A DNA stretch of 64,000 bases, taken from contig JACKPR010000003.1 of the NCBI GenBank assembly GCA_024233395.1, positions 310,001 to 374,000 on the forward strand. Direction: 5' to 3'. This stretch comes from Chlamydiales bacterium. Lineage in GTDB: Bacteria > Chlamydiota > Chlamydiia > Chlamydiales > Simkaniaceae. Of this stretch, positions 16,827 to 25,718 are shown one piece after another (position 1 is the first letter of the stretch; every line of letters begins with the position of its first letter). Under the pieces are notes generated by a model. The model searched no databases. It was not told the DNA's origin and saw nothing but the letters and a program-made list of their open reading frames with translations. Position numbers and translations under genes: made by a program.

Positions 16827-19535
16827 ATGAGTGACCGGGGGGACTTTGCAAATCTTGCGAATATTACCTATATTGAACACCTTTATTCTCAGTACTTAGA
16901 AGATCCTGAAAGTGTTGATAAGAGTTGGCAACATTTTTTCGAAGGGATGGCTTTAGGTGCTGCTCTCAAAGGACCTAATATAGAAGGTTCCCAAAGTCCT
17001 GATTTACGGGTCTTTCGTCTTATCGAAGCCTATCGCATATTTGGACATAAAGGGGCGCGGTCTAATCCCATGCTTGAGGTTCCCGTTCAGGTAGAAGATG
17101 TTGAAGAACTCAACCTAGAAAATTTGGGGTTTAAAAAAGAAGAGCTCAATCAAAATTTCCCAACGTGTGGATTTCTTAAAGAAGAAAGCGTTCCTTTAAA
17201 TGTTTTAATTCAATCCCTTCAGAAAACCTATTGCAACAGTGTAGGTATAGAGTATGTGGAAGTCCATAGCAAAGGATTAGAATCCTTTCTACAGGAAAGG
17301 ATTGAGCCTAACTTTCACTTTCAATTGAGCCGTGAAGAAAAAATGGATACCCTCCACTCCCTCAATAAATCTGAGATCATGGAATCCTTTATTCAAATGA
17401 AATATCCAGGACAAAAGCGCTTTTCATTAGAAGGGGGAGAAACCTTGATTCCAATGATGATGGAGATCATTCATGAGGGATCCATTCAAGGAGTTCAAGA
17501 AATCGTCTTAGGAATGGCCCATCGAGGAAGGCTAAATGTCCTCGCGAATATCTTAGGAAAGAGCTACGTCGATATTTTCCATGAATTTGAGAGCTCCTAT
17601 GTGCCCGATACCTTTGAAGGGTCAGGGGATGTCAAATATCACAAAGGATACTCTGCAGATATTCCAACAAAACATGGAAAAAGTATTCATGTCGCTCTTT
17701 GTGCTAACCCCTCACACCTAGAAGCTGTCGATCCTGTTGTTGAAGGAAAAACCCGCGCGAAACAAGAGCTTAAAGCAAGAGGAAATACCGACTCCATTGT
17801 TCCTGTTCTCATCCATGGAGAGGCAGCGATTGCAGGGCAGGGAGTTGTTTATGAAACCCTCCAACTCTCCAAACTTTCCGGTTATAAAACAGGGGGAACG
17901 ATTCATATCATCATCAATAACCAAATAGGGTTCACAGCTTCTCCCAAAGAGACAAAATCGACCCGTTACTGCACAGATATCGCCAAAGCTTTTGGAGCCC
18001 CCGTTTTTCACGTCAATGGGGAAGATCCTGAAAAAGCTGTGGCTGCCGCAAAGCTTGCGCTTCAAATCCGGCAAAAATTTGGCTGTGATGTCTTTCTAGA
18101 ACTCAATTGTCACCGAAAATATGGGCATAATGAAACAGATGAACCAGCCTTTACCAACCCCCAACTTTACAAGCAAATTAAACAAAAGCAAAACGCCCGT
18201 AACCTTTACCGCCAAGCTTTGATTGAAGAAGGAACTCTCACAAAAGAAGAAGCCGATCAATTAGAAAAAGAATTTAAAGACTCTCTAGAAAAAGCTCTTT
18301 CTGAAACCCATGAAAGAGTCGAAAAAAAGAAGGCTCAAAAAAGAGAAGAAAAGTTGCACCCCACCCTTTTAGAGCCTGTTGAAACAGCTGTTCCTATGGA
18401 GACCCTTCTTGAACTCACCCATAAGTTTACACGAGTACCAGATGATTTTCATATTCACCCTAAAATTATGCGCCTTTTAGATGACCGCCTTAAAATGATG
18501 ACAGGGGATCTCAAGGCTCCTGTCGTTGATTGGGGAATGGCAGAACACTTAGCCTATTCCTCTCTTTTAACTCAAAAAGTTCATGTGCGCCTTTCTGGAC
18601 AAGATAGTGGGCGGGGAACTTTTTCTCACCGTCATGCCATTTTAACCGACCAAGAAACTGGGAAACGGTATTACCCCCTTTCTCACTTAAGTCGAGATCA
18701 AGCGCGCTTTGATATCTATAATTCTCCTGTGATTGAGTATGCTGTGATGGGATTTGAATATGGATATAGCCTTGCCTATCAAGATGCCTTGATTATATGG
18801 GAAGGGCAGTTCGGAGATTTTGGAAATGGAGCACAAATTATTATCGACCAATTTATCGTCTCTGCCGAGCAAAAATGGAACCGCCTTTCCCCTTTGACCC
18901 TCCTTCTTCCCCACGGATACGAAGGACAAGGTCCTGAACATTCTTCTGCGCGGATAGAAAGATTCCTCCAGTTAGCAGGCAATAATAGTATTCTCATTGC
19001 CAACCCCTCCACCCCTGCGCAACTCTTTCATATCCTCCGTCGGCAAGGAGTTTCTGAAATTAAAAAACCTCTCATCATTTTTACCCCTAAAGCACTTCTC
19101 AGATATCCTCCCTCATTAAGTGCCCCCGAAGAGTTTTCAAAAGGGATCTTCCAAACAGTGATCGATGACCCCTCAAACCCCCAAAATGTTAAAAGGCTCA
19201 TTCTTTGCAGTGGAAAAGTCTATTATGATTTGATCGATCATCGAAAAGACCCCTCCATTGCAATCGTCCGGATCGAACAACTTTATCCTCTTGATGAAAA
19301 AAAGATTCAGGAAATGCTCAAAAAGTATGCTTCAGCAAGAGAATGTTTTTGGGTGCAAGAAGAGCATGAAAATATGGGCGCTTATTTTCATATCCGCCCC
19401 ACTTTAGAAAAGCTCCTTCCCGAAAAACTCTCATTAAGGTATGTCGGAAGGGAAAGAAGTGCATCGCCAGCAGCAGGATCTGGCGCATTGCATAAACAAG
19501 AGCTTGCAAAATTCCTCAAAGAGGCATGTGAATGA
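16827..19535 (+). CDS. sucA: 2-oxoglutarate dehydrogenase E1 component
   Basis: Thiamine-diphosphate E1 that decarboxylates 2-oxoglutarate and succinylates the lipoyl group of SucB. Start ATG 16827 is set by GGGAGG 6 nt upstream; an upstream in-frame ATG at 16779 lacks this. The N-terminal E1 helix that binds E2 is present (NITYIEHLYSQYLEDPESVD). GMAHRGRLNVLANILGK, the ThDP/Mg region (HVNGEDPEKAV) and LNCHRKYGHNETDEPAFTNP follow, then the transketolase-like C-terminal half (LSGQDSGRGTFSHRHA, YEGQGPEHSSARIERFLQL). The length of 902 aa is normal. Its stop overlaps the sucB start by 4 nt. Confidence 0.97.
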   Translation: MSDRGDFANLANITYIEHLYSQYLEDPESVDKSWQHFFEGMALGAALKGPNIEGSQSPDLRVFRLIEAYRIFGHKGARSNPMLEVPVQVEDVEELNLENLGFKKEELNQNFPTCGFLKEESVPLNVLIQSLQKTYCNSVGIEYVEVHSKGLESFLQERIEPNFHFQLSREEKMDTLHSLNKSEIMESFIQMKYPGQKRFSLEGGETLIPMMMEIIHEGSIQGVQEIVLGMAHRGRLNVLANILGKSYVDIFHEFESSYVPDTFEGSGDVKYHKGYSADIPTKHGKSIHVALCANPSHLEAVDPVVEGKTRAKQELKARGNTDSIVPVLIHGEAAIAGQGVVYETLQLSKLSGYKTGGTIHIIINNQIGFTASPKETKSTRYCTDIAKAFGAPVFHVNGEDPEKAVAAAKLALQIRQKFGCDVFLELNCHRKYGHNETDEPAFTNPQLYKQIKQKQNARNLYRQALIEEGTLTKEEADQLEKEFKDSLEKALSETHERVEKKKAQKREEKLHPTLLEPVETAVPMETLLELTHKFTRVPDDFHIHPKIMRLLDDRLKMMTGDLKAPVVDWGMAEHLAYSSLLTQKVHVRLSGQDSGRGTFSHRHAILTDQETGKRYYPLSHLSRDQARFDIYNSPVIEYAVMGFEYGYSLAYQDALIIWEGQFGDFGNGAQIIIDQFIVSAEQKWNRLSPLTLLLPHGYEGQGPEHSSARIERFLQLAGNNSILIANPSTPAQLFHILRRQGVSEIKKPLIIFTPKALLRYPPSLSAPEEFSKGIFQTVIDDPSNPQNVKRLILCSGKVYYDLIDHRKDPSIAIVRIEQLYPLDEKKIQEMLKKYASARECFWVQEEHENMGAYFHIRPTLEKLLPEKLSLRYVGRERSASPAAGSGALHKQELAKFLKEACE

Positions 19536-20668
19536 AAGTAGAAATAAAAGTTCCACCAGCAGGAGAATCGGTAACAGAAGCAACTGTAGCAGCGATCATG
19601 GTCGAAAATGGAACCTTTGTGAATAAAGATGACGAGATCCTTGAGCTAGAAACCGACAAAGTCAATCAAGTCCTTTATGCCCCAGACTCTGGAACCCTTA
19701 ATCTCACTGTTTCTGTCGATACAATCGTCAAACCCAACCAAGTGATCGGTTTTATCGATACCGAAGGGAAAGGGCAGGCAAAGGCAGCTGCGGCTCCATC
19801 CGCTCCCCAGCCCAAAAAAGAAGAAGCACCCCCTCTGAGCCCTTCAGCAGGTGAAGGGATTCGGCGTTCTGTCGACGACTATGTTGCCTCCATCGGAAAG
19901 GAAAAAGCTGCGCCTCCACCATCCGAAGCAAAGCTTCCTCCTCCCAAAAAGATTGCGCAACAAGGACAAACGCGTAAGCGGATGTCGGGTCTACGTCGAA
20001 CCGTTGCTAAGAGGCTCGTCGAAGCAAAAAACACTACCGCCATGCTCACCACCTTTAACGAAGTCGATATGTCTGCCGTGATGGAAATTCGAGCACGCGA
20101 AAAAGATGCCTTTATGAAAAAGCATGATGTCAAGCTTGGGTTCATGTCCTTTTTTGTGAAAGCTTGCTGCGCTGCATTAAAAGAACTCCCCGATGTTAAC
20201 GCCTTTGTTGATGGAGATGAAATTGTATTCAATGAAGGGATGCATATCAGCATCTCCGTCTCCACACCAAAAGGACTCATGGTTCCTGTTTTGAGGAATG
20301 CTGAAAAACTCTCCTTTGCAGGTGTTGAAAGAGGGATTCAAACCTTTGCTCAAAAAGCCCGCGAAGGGAAAATTGCGATTGAAGATTTCCAAGGAGGAAC
20401 CTTTACCATCACCAATGGGGGAGTCTTTGGATCGATGCTTTCAACGCCGATCTTAAACCCTCCCCAAAGTGCCATTCTTGGAATGCATAATATTGTAAAA
20501 CGCCCTGTTGTTATCGATGATAAAATTGAAATCCGCCCGATGATGTATCTTGCCTTAAGTTATGATCACCGGATCATCGATGGAAAAGAAGCTGTTACTT
20601 TCCTTGTCAGAGTGAAAGAGCTTCTTGAAAAACCAGAAAGACTTCTCTTGGGAGAGACCGATGACTGA
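19532..20668 (+). CDS. sucB: Dihydrolipoamide succinyltransferase (2-oxoglutarate dehydrogenase E2)
   Basis: Residues 1-75 form one lipoyl domain with lipoyl-Lys43 in LELETDKVNQV. A Pro/Ala/Lys-rich linker spans about 88-145. The catalytic acyltransferase domain begins near RKRMSGLRRTVAKRLVEAK and contains the active-site motif SYDHRIIDGKEA (His346, Asp350). The peripheral-subunit-binding domain normally between linker and core is hard to find: only SAGEGIRRSVDDYVASIG remotely occupies its place. It lies in the sucA-sucB-lpdA operon with overlapping ends on both sides. Total length of 378 aa is slightly short for the family. Confidence 0.95.
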   Translation: MKVEIKVPPAGESVTEATVAAIMVENGTFVNKDDEILELETDKVNQVLYAPDSGTLNLTVSVDTIVKPNQVIGFIDTEGKGQAKAAAAPSAPQPKKEEAPPLSPSAGEGIRRSVDDYVASIGKEKAAPPPSEAKLPPPKKIAQQGQTRKRMSGLRRTVAKRLVEAKNTTAMLTTFNEVDMSAVMEIRAREKDAFMKKHDVKLGFMSFFVKACCAALKELPDVNAFVDGDEIVFNEGMHISISVSTPKGLMVPVLRNAEKLSFAGVERGIQTFAQKAREGKIAIEDFQGGTFTITNGGVFGSMLSTPILNPPQSAILGMHNIVKRPVVIDDKIEIRPMMYLALSYDHRIIDGKEAVTFLVRVKELLEKPERLLLGETDD

Positions 20669-22034
20669 ATCCTTTGATTTGATTGTCATCGGTGCGGGAC
20701 CAGGAGGCTATGTCGCAGCCATACGTGCTGCTCAACTCGGTCTTAAAACAGCATGCGTGGAGAAAGAAAAGGTCTTAGGAGGAACCTGTTTAAACATAGG
20801 ATGTATTCCCTCAAAATGCCTCCTCCAATCCTCAGAAATGTATGTCAATATCCTTCATAACGCAAAAACCCATGGCATTGAAGCAACCCCCAAAGTCAAC
20901 TTCTCTCAGATGATGAAAAGAAAAGAGGAAGTCATCAGCGGCTTCAATATGGGGATTGCAGCCCTTTTTAAGAAAAATAAAGTGACCTCCATTACGGGGA
21001 CCGCAACCTTTAAAGATCCACACACCATCACCGTTAGTGGATCCGATTACACAGCAAAAAACTTCATCCTAGCCACCGGTTCCGAGCCCACCCCTCTCCC
21101 TTTTCTTCCCTTTGACGAAGAAACCGTTCTCTCTTCAACTGGAGCCCTAGCCCTTAAAGAGGTTCCCAAAAAGATGATTGTTGTGGGTGCGGGGATTATT
21201 GGCGTCGAACTCGGCTCTGTCTATTCCCGACTAGGAACTGAGGTTCACTTTGTAGAGTTTCTCGATAAGATCTGCCCGACTCTCGATGATTCGATTTCAA
21301 AAGCTCTCCAGCAAACTCTCACCAAACAAGGGCTCACCTTTCAGCTTTCCTCCAAAGTCTCTGGAGCTGAAGTGACAAAATCTGGAGTGACTCTCTCCAT
21401 TGAAGGGGGAGAGCCCCTTTCAGCAGACAAAGTCCTTTTAGCCATTGGCCGCCGTCCCTATACCCAAAACCTCGGTCTCGAAGCGGTCCAAATCACCCCC
21501 GATAAACGGGGTTTTATCCCCATCGACTCCAACTTTAGAACGACCCACCCTCACATCTATGCTATCGGAGATCTTGTCGATGGTCCCATGCTCGCCCATA
21601 AAGCCTCAGAAGAAGGGTACGCCGTTGCCGAGCTCCTTGGCGGAAAAACCCCTCACATCGACTATATCGCCATGCCCAGTGTTGTCTATACCCACCCCGA
21701 AGTGGGCGCCGTTGGCCTCACAGAACAAGAAGCCAAAACCCGGAATATCCCCATTAAAACCGGGCAGTTTCCCTTCAAAGCCAATTCCCGTGCTCGGTGC
21801 TCAGGAGATGACTTTGGATTCGTCAAACTCATCGCCCATGCTCAATCACAAACCCTCCTAGGAGCCCATATTATCTCAGCCCATGCTGGGGAACTCATTG
21901 CCGAAGCAACCCTAGCCCTTCAAACAGGTGCTACAGCTCTTGATCTAGCCCATACCTGCCATGCACATCCCACCCTCTCTGAAGCCCTCAAAGAAGCAGC
22001 CCTAGCCCTTGTGGATCGACCGATCCATTCCTAG
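20661..22034 (+). CDS. lpdA: Dihydrolipoamide dehydrogenase (E3)
   Basis: FAD/NAD-dependent enzyme that reoxidises dihydrolipoamide of SucB. Starting at ATG 20661 (preceded by GGGAGAG) the protein is 457 aa. FAD-binding IGAGPGG lies at residues 10-16, the redox disulphide GGTCLNIGC (Cys43, Cys48) follows, the NAD-binding GAGIIGVELGSVYSRLG is near residue 175, and the C-terminal dimer motif HTCHAHPTLSEA supplies the His-Glu pair. It overlaps sucB by 8 nt. In Chlamydia, as I recall, lpdA lies apart from sucAB, so the three-gene operon here differs. Confidence 0.96.
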   Translation: MTESFDLIVIGAGPGGYVAAIRAAQLGLKTACVEKEKVLGGTCLNIGCIPSKCLLQSSEMYVNILHNAKTHGIEATPKVNFSQMMKRKEEVISGFNMGIAALFKKNKVTSITGTATFKDPHTITVSGSDYTAKNFILATGSEPTPLPFLPFDEETVLSSTGALALKEVPKKMIVVGAGIIGVELGSVYSRLGTEVHFVEFLDKICPTLDDSISKALQQTLTKQGLTFQLSSKVSGAEVTKSGVTLSIEGGEPLSADKVLLAIGRRPYTQNLGLEAVQITPDKRGFIPIDSNFRTTHPHIYAIGDLVDGPMLAHKASEEGYAVAELLGGKTPHIDYIAMPSVVYTHPEVGAVGLTEQEAKTRNIPIKTGQFPFKANSRARCSGDDFGFVKLIAHAQSQTLLGAHIISAHAGELIAEATLALQTGATALDLAHTCHAHPTLSEALKEAALALVDRPIHS

Positions 22035-22063
22035 ATTTTACCCCAGAGAACACAGAGAAAGAA

Positions 22064-22095
22064 AAAGGCCCCTACGGTTTCCCGTAGAGGCCTTT
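22064..22095. terminator. Bidirectional hairpin terminator between lpdA and the next gene
   Basis: AAAGGCCCCTACGG and CCGTAGAGGCCTTT form a 14-bp stem with one mismatch and a 4-nt loop. On the minus strand the stem runs into CCTTTTTCTTTC, a good intrinsic terminator for the convergent 803-aa gene; on the plus strand the T-run is short. Confidence 0.75.
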
Positions 22096-22132
22096 CAGAA
22101 GTTATCGGGATTTTTTAAGTCCCTTTAACCTA

Positions 22133-24544
22133 TTATTCGAATTGTCCATCTTCTCTATCTAGACTGAATCCAGTTCCTGTATTAACAGCAGGACGTGGAG
22201 TTCCTACAGCATGAAGAGTCACAGGTACAGATTCGCCTAAGTCACTAGATTCACGATGAAGAGGTCTAAATCCACCTGATCCTAGCAGAAGATCCTCTTC
22301 TTCACCCATGTCAGAACTACTTAGACGTCTAAATTGATGAGTAGAACTCATTGGATCTACAGATTCTTGTGGTGAACGTCTAATCAATCTAGAAGCCCAT
22401 GCTGTAAATCTTTGCCATCTAGTAGGTTCTTGTGGTGCAAAGTCAAAGCTATCAAGCGATAATCCAGACTCTACTCTATCTACATGAGAAGCTTCTACTC
22501 TTGGAGCTTGAGATCTGCTAAACAATCTTCCTATTCTCATTCCGATTGTAGGATTAGCTTCACGTGCTAGACGAGCTGCTTCCATTTTAGCTTCTTCTTC
22601 TCGACGTTGAACTTCTGCTTGTTCTGCACGGATCGCTCCGATTGCACCACGTAGGCGAGCAATAGGTCTATCGTCTGCAGCTTCACCAAATGGTCTGTCA
22701 CCAGCAAACTTAAGCATTGTTACACCTAAATCAACAGGACCGCGCTCTTCTCCATGAATAGGAAGGCTTGCTTCGCGTCTTACAACGGTTCCATCGACTG
22801 TTTCATTAGCGAACATCTCTTCTTCAACAACAAGACTATCATCGATTGCTGCAACACCTGCTGGTGTAATGAAGTGGAGAAGTTGTGCAAGAAGAGTTGG
22901 AGATGCTTCTGAATCACTTTGTCCAGCAAGTCCCTCAATCATTGTTAATAACTCTTCTTCTAAAGCTCCAGCAACAGCTGCAGGCGTTTGAGCTTCTTCT
23001 GGAATAGGCTTGTTAGTAGCACGAGTATCAACAGCCCAAGTTCTTTCGCTCTCTTCTTCAACTTCTTCATCAGCATTTGCTTCGCTGATAAGAGTGTTCA
23101 AGTCATCTAATTTATCAAGAGCTGCTTGTGCTCTTGCTTGACCTTCTGCAACTTTTACTGCGTTTCCTTGAGTAAAGAGTGCAGTCATTTGTGCATCAAG
23201 ATGCCCGAATGATGCTAGAGCATGGTTAGCAACTTCTTCGTACTTTCCACCAGGTTCTAACTCTTCTTGGCGACCATGTAGTTCTAGAGCTGCTCGAGTA
23301 GTTTCTGGGTGAAGGAGGCCAGCAAATGTTCCTACAACAGCAGCTTCACCTTTACGGATACCACCATCAAAAGAATTCTTCTCAGAGTCAATAATTGCTT
23401 GTTGTCTAATTCCAATCTCATCCATTTGCTCTCTAGCTAGGAATGCATGACTTTGGTTGTTTTCTACAACTTTAAGAAGGCTATCTTGAGCTGTCATTAA
23501 AGTTTCTTTGAATCCAGGAACAGCATTCAATTTATTAAGAAGAGCTTGTTTAATTGCCTGTGCATCTCCGCCAGTAATTTCAGCGATTTTTCCAGCACGC
23601 TCTTCAATCTTAGTATGAAGTTCTCTAACTGCTTGACCAGTGTGCTCTTCTCCATCAATTCCTTTAACAGCTTCGGTAAATTTTGCTACAGCTTCGCTAA
23701 TGAATTTTGCTTGTCCCATTCCATCAATTTGAGCCCATGAAGTAACTGTATTGCTTTCAACAAATGCTCTGTTAGCACCAGCATCAACAACGTTTGCGTT
23801 AGCTTGTGTAACAAGACCACGGAACTCAGCATCAGAAAGAGGTTTTCCAGCAGTTTGGATTGCATCTCTCCATACAGCAACAGCTTTTGCAGCTGTAAGT
23901 AACGTCATTGGAGTTTTACCCGTCATGACTCCTGCTACAAGTCCTTCCAAATCGGTTATTCTAATACCATCCGATAGTCTAGCGAATCTAAGTTCTTGAA
24001 TTTCATTTTCGAGAACTGGTTCTTGAGCTTCGAGTCTTACTCCATTTGGAGCTTCTTCATCTTCAACTTCAACAAGAACCATTCCAGCTTTTAAAGCAGC
24101 AGCGTACTGTTGAACGTTTTCTAAAGTAATCGGAGCGCCACCGAATCGTTGAACTTGATTACTGAGACTAGAAAAATGATTCATTGCCTTTGTTAGGTCT
24201 TCTGTTGGTTTTGCTAGAAGGTCTCTAGCAGCGTTCAGTTTACGTTGCTCAGATGAAAAAATCGCAGCAATTCCACGATTCCAAAGTGTGTCAATAGCCT
24301 TAGCAAGAAATCCTTGTGGACGTAGCTGTCCTTGAACTTTTGCTAGAGCTGCAGCATCAGCAGGTACGCTTTCAGTATCGATAATGCTAAAGCGCTCAGG
24401 TGCCATAAGATCCTGAGACTCTCTTCTTTCAAGTGCGGATGGTGGTAAGCGTAGCGAATCTGATTGAAGATCAACTTCTTCCATTAAGTGTGCTGGAGGT
24501 GATCTTAGTTCAGGACTGCTTGGTGATAATCTTGATGATTCCAT
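22133..24544 (-). CDS. Large hypothetical protein, candidate secreted effector
   Basis: 803 aa, mostly helical, Ala/Glu-rich, without signal peptide or membrane helices. I recognise no domain. Residues 1-60 are Ser/Pro-rich and look disordered (RLSPSSPELRSPPAHL), as is common for type III secretion signals. Residues 80-500 contain many amphipathic helices (LNAARDLLAKPTEDLTKAM, GQARAQAALDKLDDLNTLI). Residues 625-665 are a charged coiled coil (RAEQAEVQRREEEAKMEAAR). The C-terminal 150 residues are again Ser/Arg-rich (RRLSSSDMGEEEDLL). The 345-bp AT-rich leader and terminator make it a stand-alone unit. Effector status is inference. Confidence 0.65.
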   Translation of the reverse strand: MESSRLSPSSPELRSPPAHLMEEVDLQSDSLRLPPSALERRESQDLMAPERFSIIDTESVPADAAALAKVQGQLRPQGFLAKAIDTLWNRGIAAIFSSEQRKLNAARDLLAKPTEDLTKAMNHFSSLSNQVQRFGGAPITLENVQQYAAALKAGMVLVEVEDEEAPNGVRLEAQEPVLENEIQELRFARLSDGIRITDLEGLVAGVMTGKTPMTLLTAAKAVAVWRDAIQTAGKPLSDAEFRGLVTQANANVVDAGANRAFVESNTVTSWAQIDGMGQAKFISEAVAKFTEAVKGIDGEEHTGQAVRELHTKIEERAGKIAEITGGDAQAIKQALLNKLNAVPGFKETLMTAQDSLLKVVENNQSHAFLAREQMDEIGIRQQAIIDSEKNSFDGGIRKGEAAVVGTFAGLLHPETTRAALELHGRQEELEPGGKYEEVANHALASFGHLDAQMTALFTQGNAVKVAEGQARAQAALDKLDDLNTLISEANADEEVEEESERTWAVDTRATNKPIPEEAQTPAAVAGALEEELLTMIEGLAGQSDSEASPTLLAQLLHFITPAGVAAIDDSLVVEEEMFANETVDGTVVRREASLPIHGEERGPVDLGVTMLKFAGDRPFGEAADDRPIARLRGAIGAIRAEQAEVQRREEEAKMEAARLAREANPTIGMRIGRLFSRSQAPRVEASHVDRVESGLSLDSFDFAPQEPTRWQRFTAWASRLIRRSPQESVDPMSSTHQFRRLSSSDMGEEEDLLLGSGGFRPLHRESSDLGESVPVTLHAVGTPRPAVNTGTGFSLDREDGQFE

Positions 24545-24889
24545 TGTTTTAACTCCCTTATTATAAGTTAATTAATTTTTGTTTTGATTTGTTTGTTTTA
24601 GTTTTTTTTGTGTTAATACAAGTATTATAACATATTTAATGTATATTTTCTTTATTTTATTATTTTATTAAATAACAACTTATTGACTATAAGTAAGTTA
24701 AGTTATTTATATTTATAAACAGCTAATATGCAATGAGATATACAATTAACCGTAAATAAATATTTTAAACCATTAATATTAAAGGTTTTTTTATTACTTT
24801 AATTAGAGATTATATTTGAGATTTAGAATGAAAGAGCCTATAATAGGGGGTATATTAATAACCGTATAATAGCGCCAGGAGGCTTTAAA
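24545..24889. other. AT-rich intergenic region between divergent genes
   Basis: 345 bp of very AT-rich sequence separating the 803-aa gene (minus) from the 70-aa gene (plus). It holds the plus-strand promoter at 24816-24844 and several T/A runs. I see no ORF or RNA gene. Strongly AT-rich upstream regions like this, also before the gene at 28214, may bend DNA or bind nucleoid proteins. Confidence 0.6.
24816..24844 (+). promoter_or_regulatory. Sigma-70-type promoter of the 70-aa gene
   Basis: TTGAGA (24816-24821), 17-bp spacer, TATAAT (24839-24844). This is a near-consensus housekeeping promoter about 45 bp before the ATG at 24890. Confidence 0.7.
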
Positions 24890-25102
24890 ATGGATAAAAA
24901 CCTGAATCAGGAAGATCTGAAAGCACGTGCTGCAAAGCTAGAGAGTCAAGTAGACCTTCTAGAAGCCGAGTTGACCTACTTAAATGGTCTTCTCATCGAG
25001 GTAGGATTCCCCGAGGGAATCAAGACTTTAAAAGCTACGGCTGAGGAACTTCTGGCTGAAGGGAGCCTAAACTCCCATGAGAAGCATTTGAAGGGGTATT
25101 AA
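24890..25102 (+). CDS. Small coiled-coil protein, probably highly expressed
   Basis: 70 aa with heptad pattern (LKARAAKLESQVDLLEAELTYLNGLL). No known family recognised. A strong promoter, an AGGAGG ribosome-binding site 7-8 nt before the ATG and a GC-rich terminator directly downstream argue for a real, strongly expressed monocistronic gene. It could be a small adaptor, chaperone or structural protein. Confidence 0.7.
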   Translation: MDKNLNQEDLKARAAKLESQVDLLEAELTYLNGLLIEVGFPEGIKTLKATAEELLAEGSLNSHEKHLKGY

Positions 25103-25127
25103 TCCTTATTTAAAAGTACTCAACTGT

Positions 25128-25166
25128 AAAGGGAGGGGCCCTGAAGAGCCCCTCCCTTTCTTTTTG
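25128..25166 (+). terminator. Intrinsic terminator of the 70-aa gene
   Basis: AAAGGGAGGGGC / GCCCCTCCCTTT, a perfect 12-bp stem with an 8-nt loop, followed by CTTTTT. Confidence 0.9.
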
Positions 25167-25460
25167 TCCTAATTCCATGAAAAAGACCCTCTCTGAGGTC
25201 TCTATGTCCTCTGTGGTGAATAAAACAGGGTAATCTTCTTGATTTTTTCCATTCTTTGGGGTTTAATCATCGGTTATACCGATCGTGTTTCAAAACTTGG
25301 GAATTTCTCAAAATCAGCGTTCGAGATTTAAATCAATCGAAGCAGCCTCCTATACAAGAGATAGGAGCGATGCAGAGAGGTTTAAAAATCGGGATGCTGA
25401 TAAAGAGAAAAACCAAGTTTTGGGAGACGATCGGTATTATGAAACCAAAGGATATCTCTC
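25167..25460. other. Intergenic region with CACAGAG repeat and an interrupted small ORF
   Basis: After the terminator, 25188-25223 is a reverse-oriented copy of the dispersed CACAGAG-type repeat. From 25239 a short hydrophobic reading frame (LIFSILWGLIIGYTDRV) runs to a stop at about 25328, while an overlapping frame from 25267 to 25475 encodes a hydrophilic tail (SYTRDRSDAERFKNRDADKE). Together they resemble one small membrane protein broken by a frameshift. No ribosome-binding site is evident. Confidence 0.4.
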
Positions 25461-25718
25461 ATGGCAAAGTTAGTGTTAAATGATGAAGAAGTGGAGCTCG
25501 AAGATGGCGCTGAGCTCAAAGAGCCCTGCGAAGAGGCTGGAGTTCCCTTTGCTTGTACTGAAGGGGTTTGTGGGACTTGTGTGATTGAAGTCAAAGAGGG
25601 GAAGGAAAACCTCTCAGAGATGACCCAGGAGGAGCTTGATTTCCTTGGAGAAACCGAGGAAGAAAGGCTGGCTTGTCAGTGTAAAATTAAGCATGGAAGG
25701 GTGAAAATTGACTACTAA
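25461..25718 (+). CDS. 2Fe-2S ferredoxin, plant type
   Basis: 85 aa. Cys32-x4-Cys37-x2-Cys40 (CTEGVCGTC) and a distant Cys72 (ACQC) match the four ligands of [2Fe-2S] plant-type ferredoxins; an extra Cys74 and Cys23 are present. The protein is acidic, as expected for an electron carrier. AAAGGA lies 8 nt before the ATG. The stop overlaps the start of the next gene, an IscA-like scaffold, so the pair forms an Fe-S operon. Confidence 0.9.
   Translation: MAKLVLNDEEVELEDGAELKEPCEEAGVPFACTEGVCGTCVIEVKEGKENLSEMTQEELDFLGETEEERLACQCKIKHGRVKIDY

Noticed and set aside
21445..21861. 138-aa frame inside lpdA
   Set aside because: A Pro/Ser/Lys-rich shadow of codon usage in lpdA; the lpdA frame carries clear enzymatic motifs.
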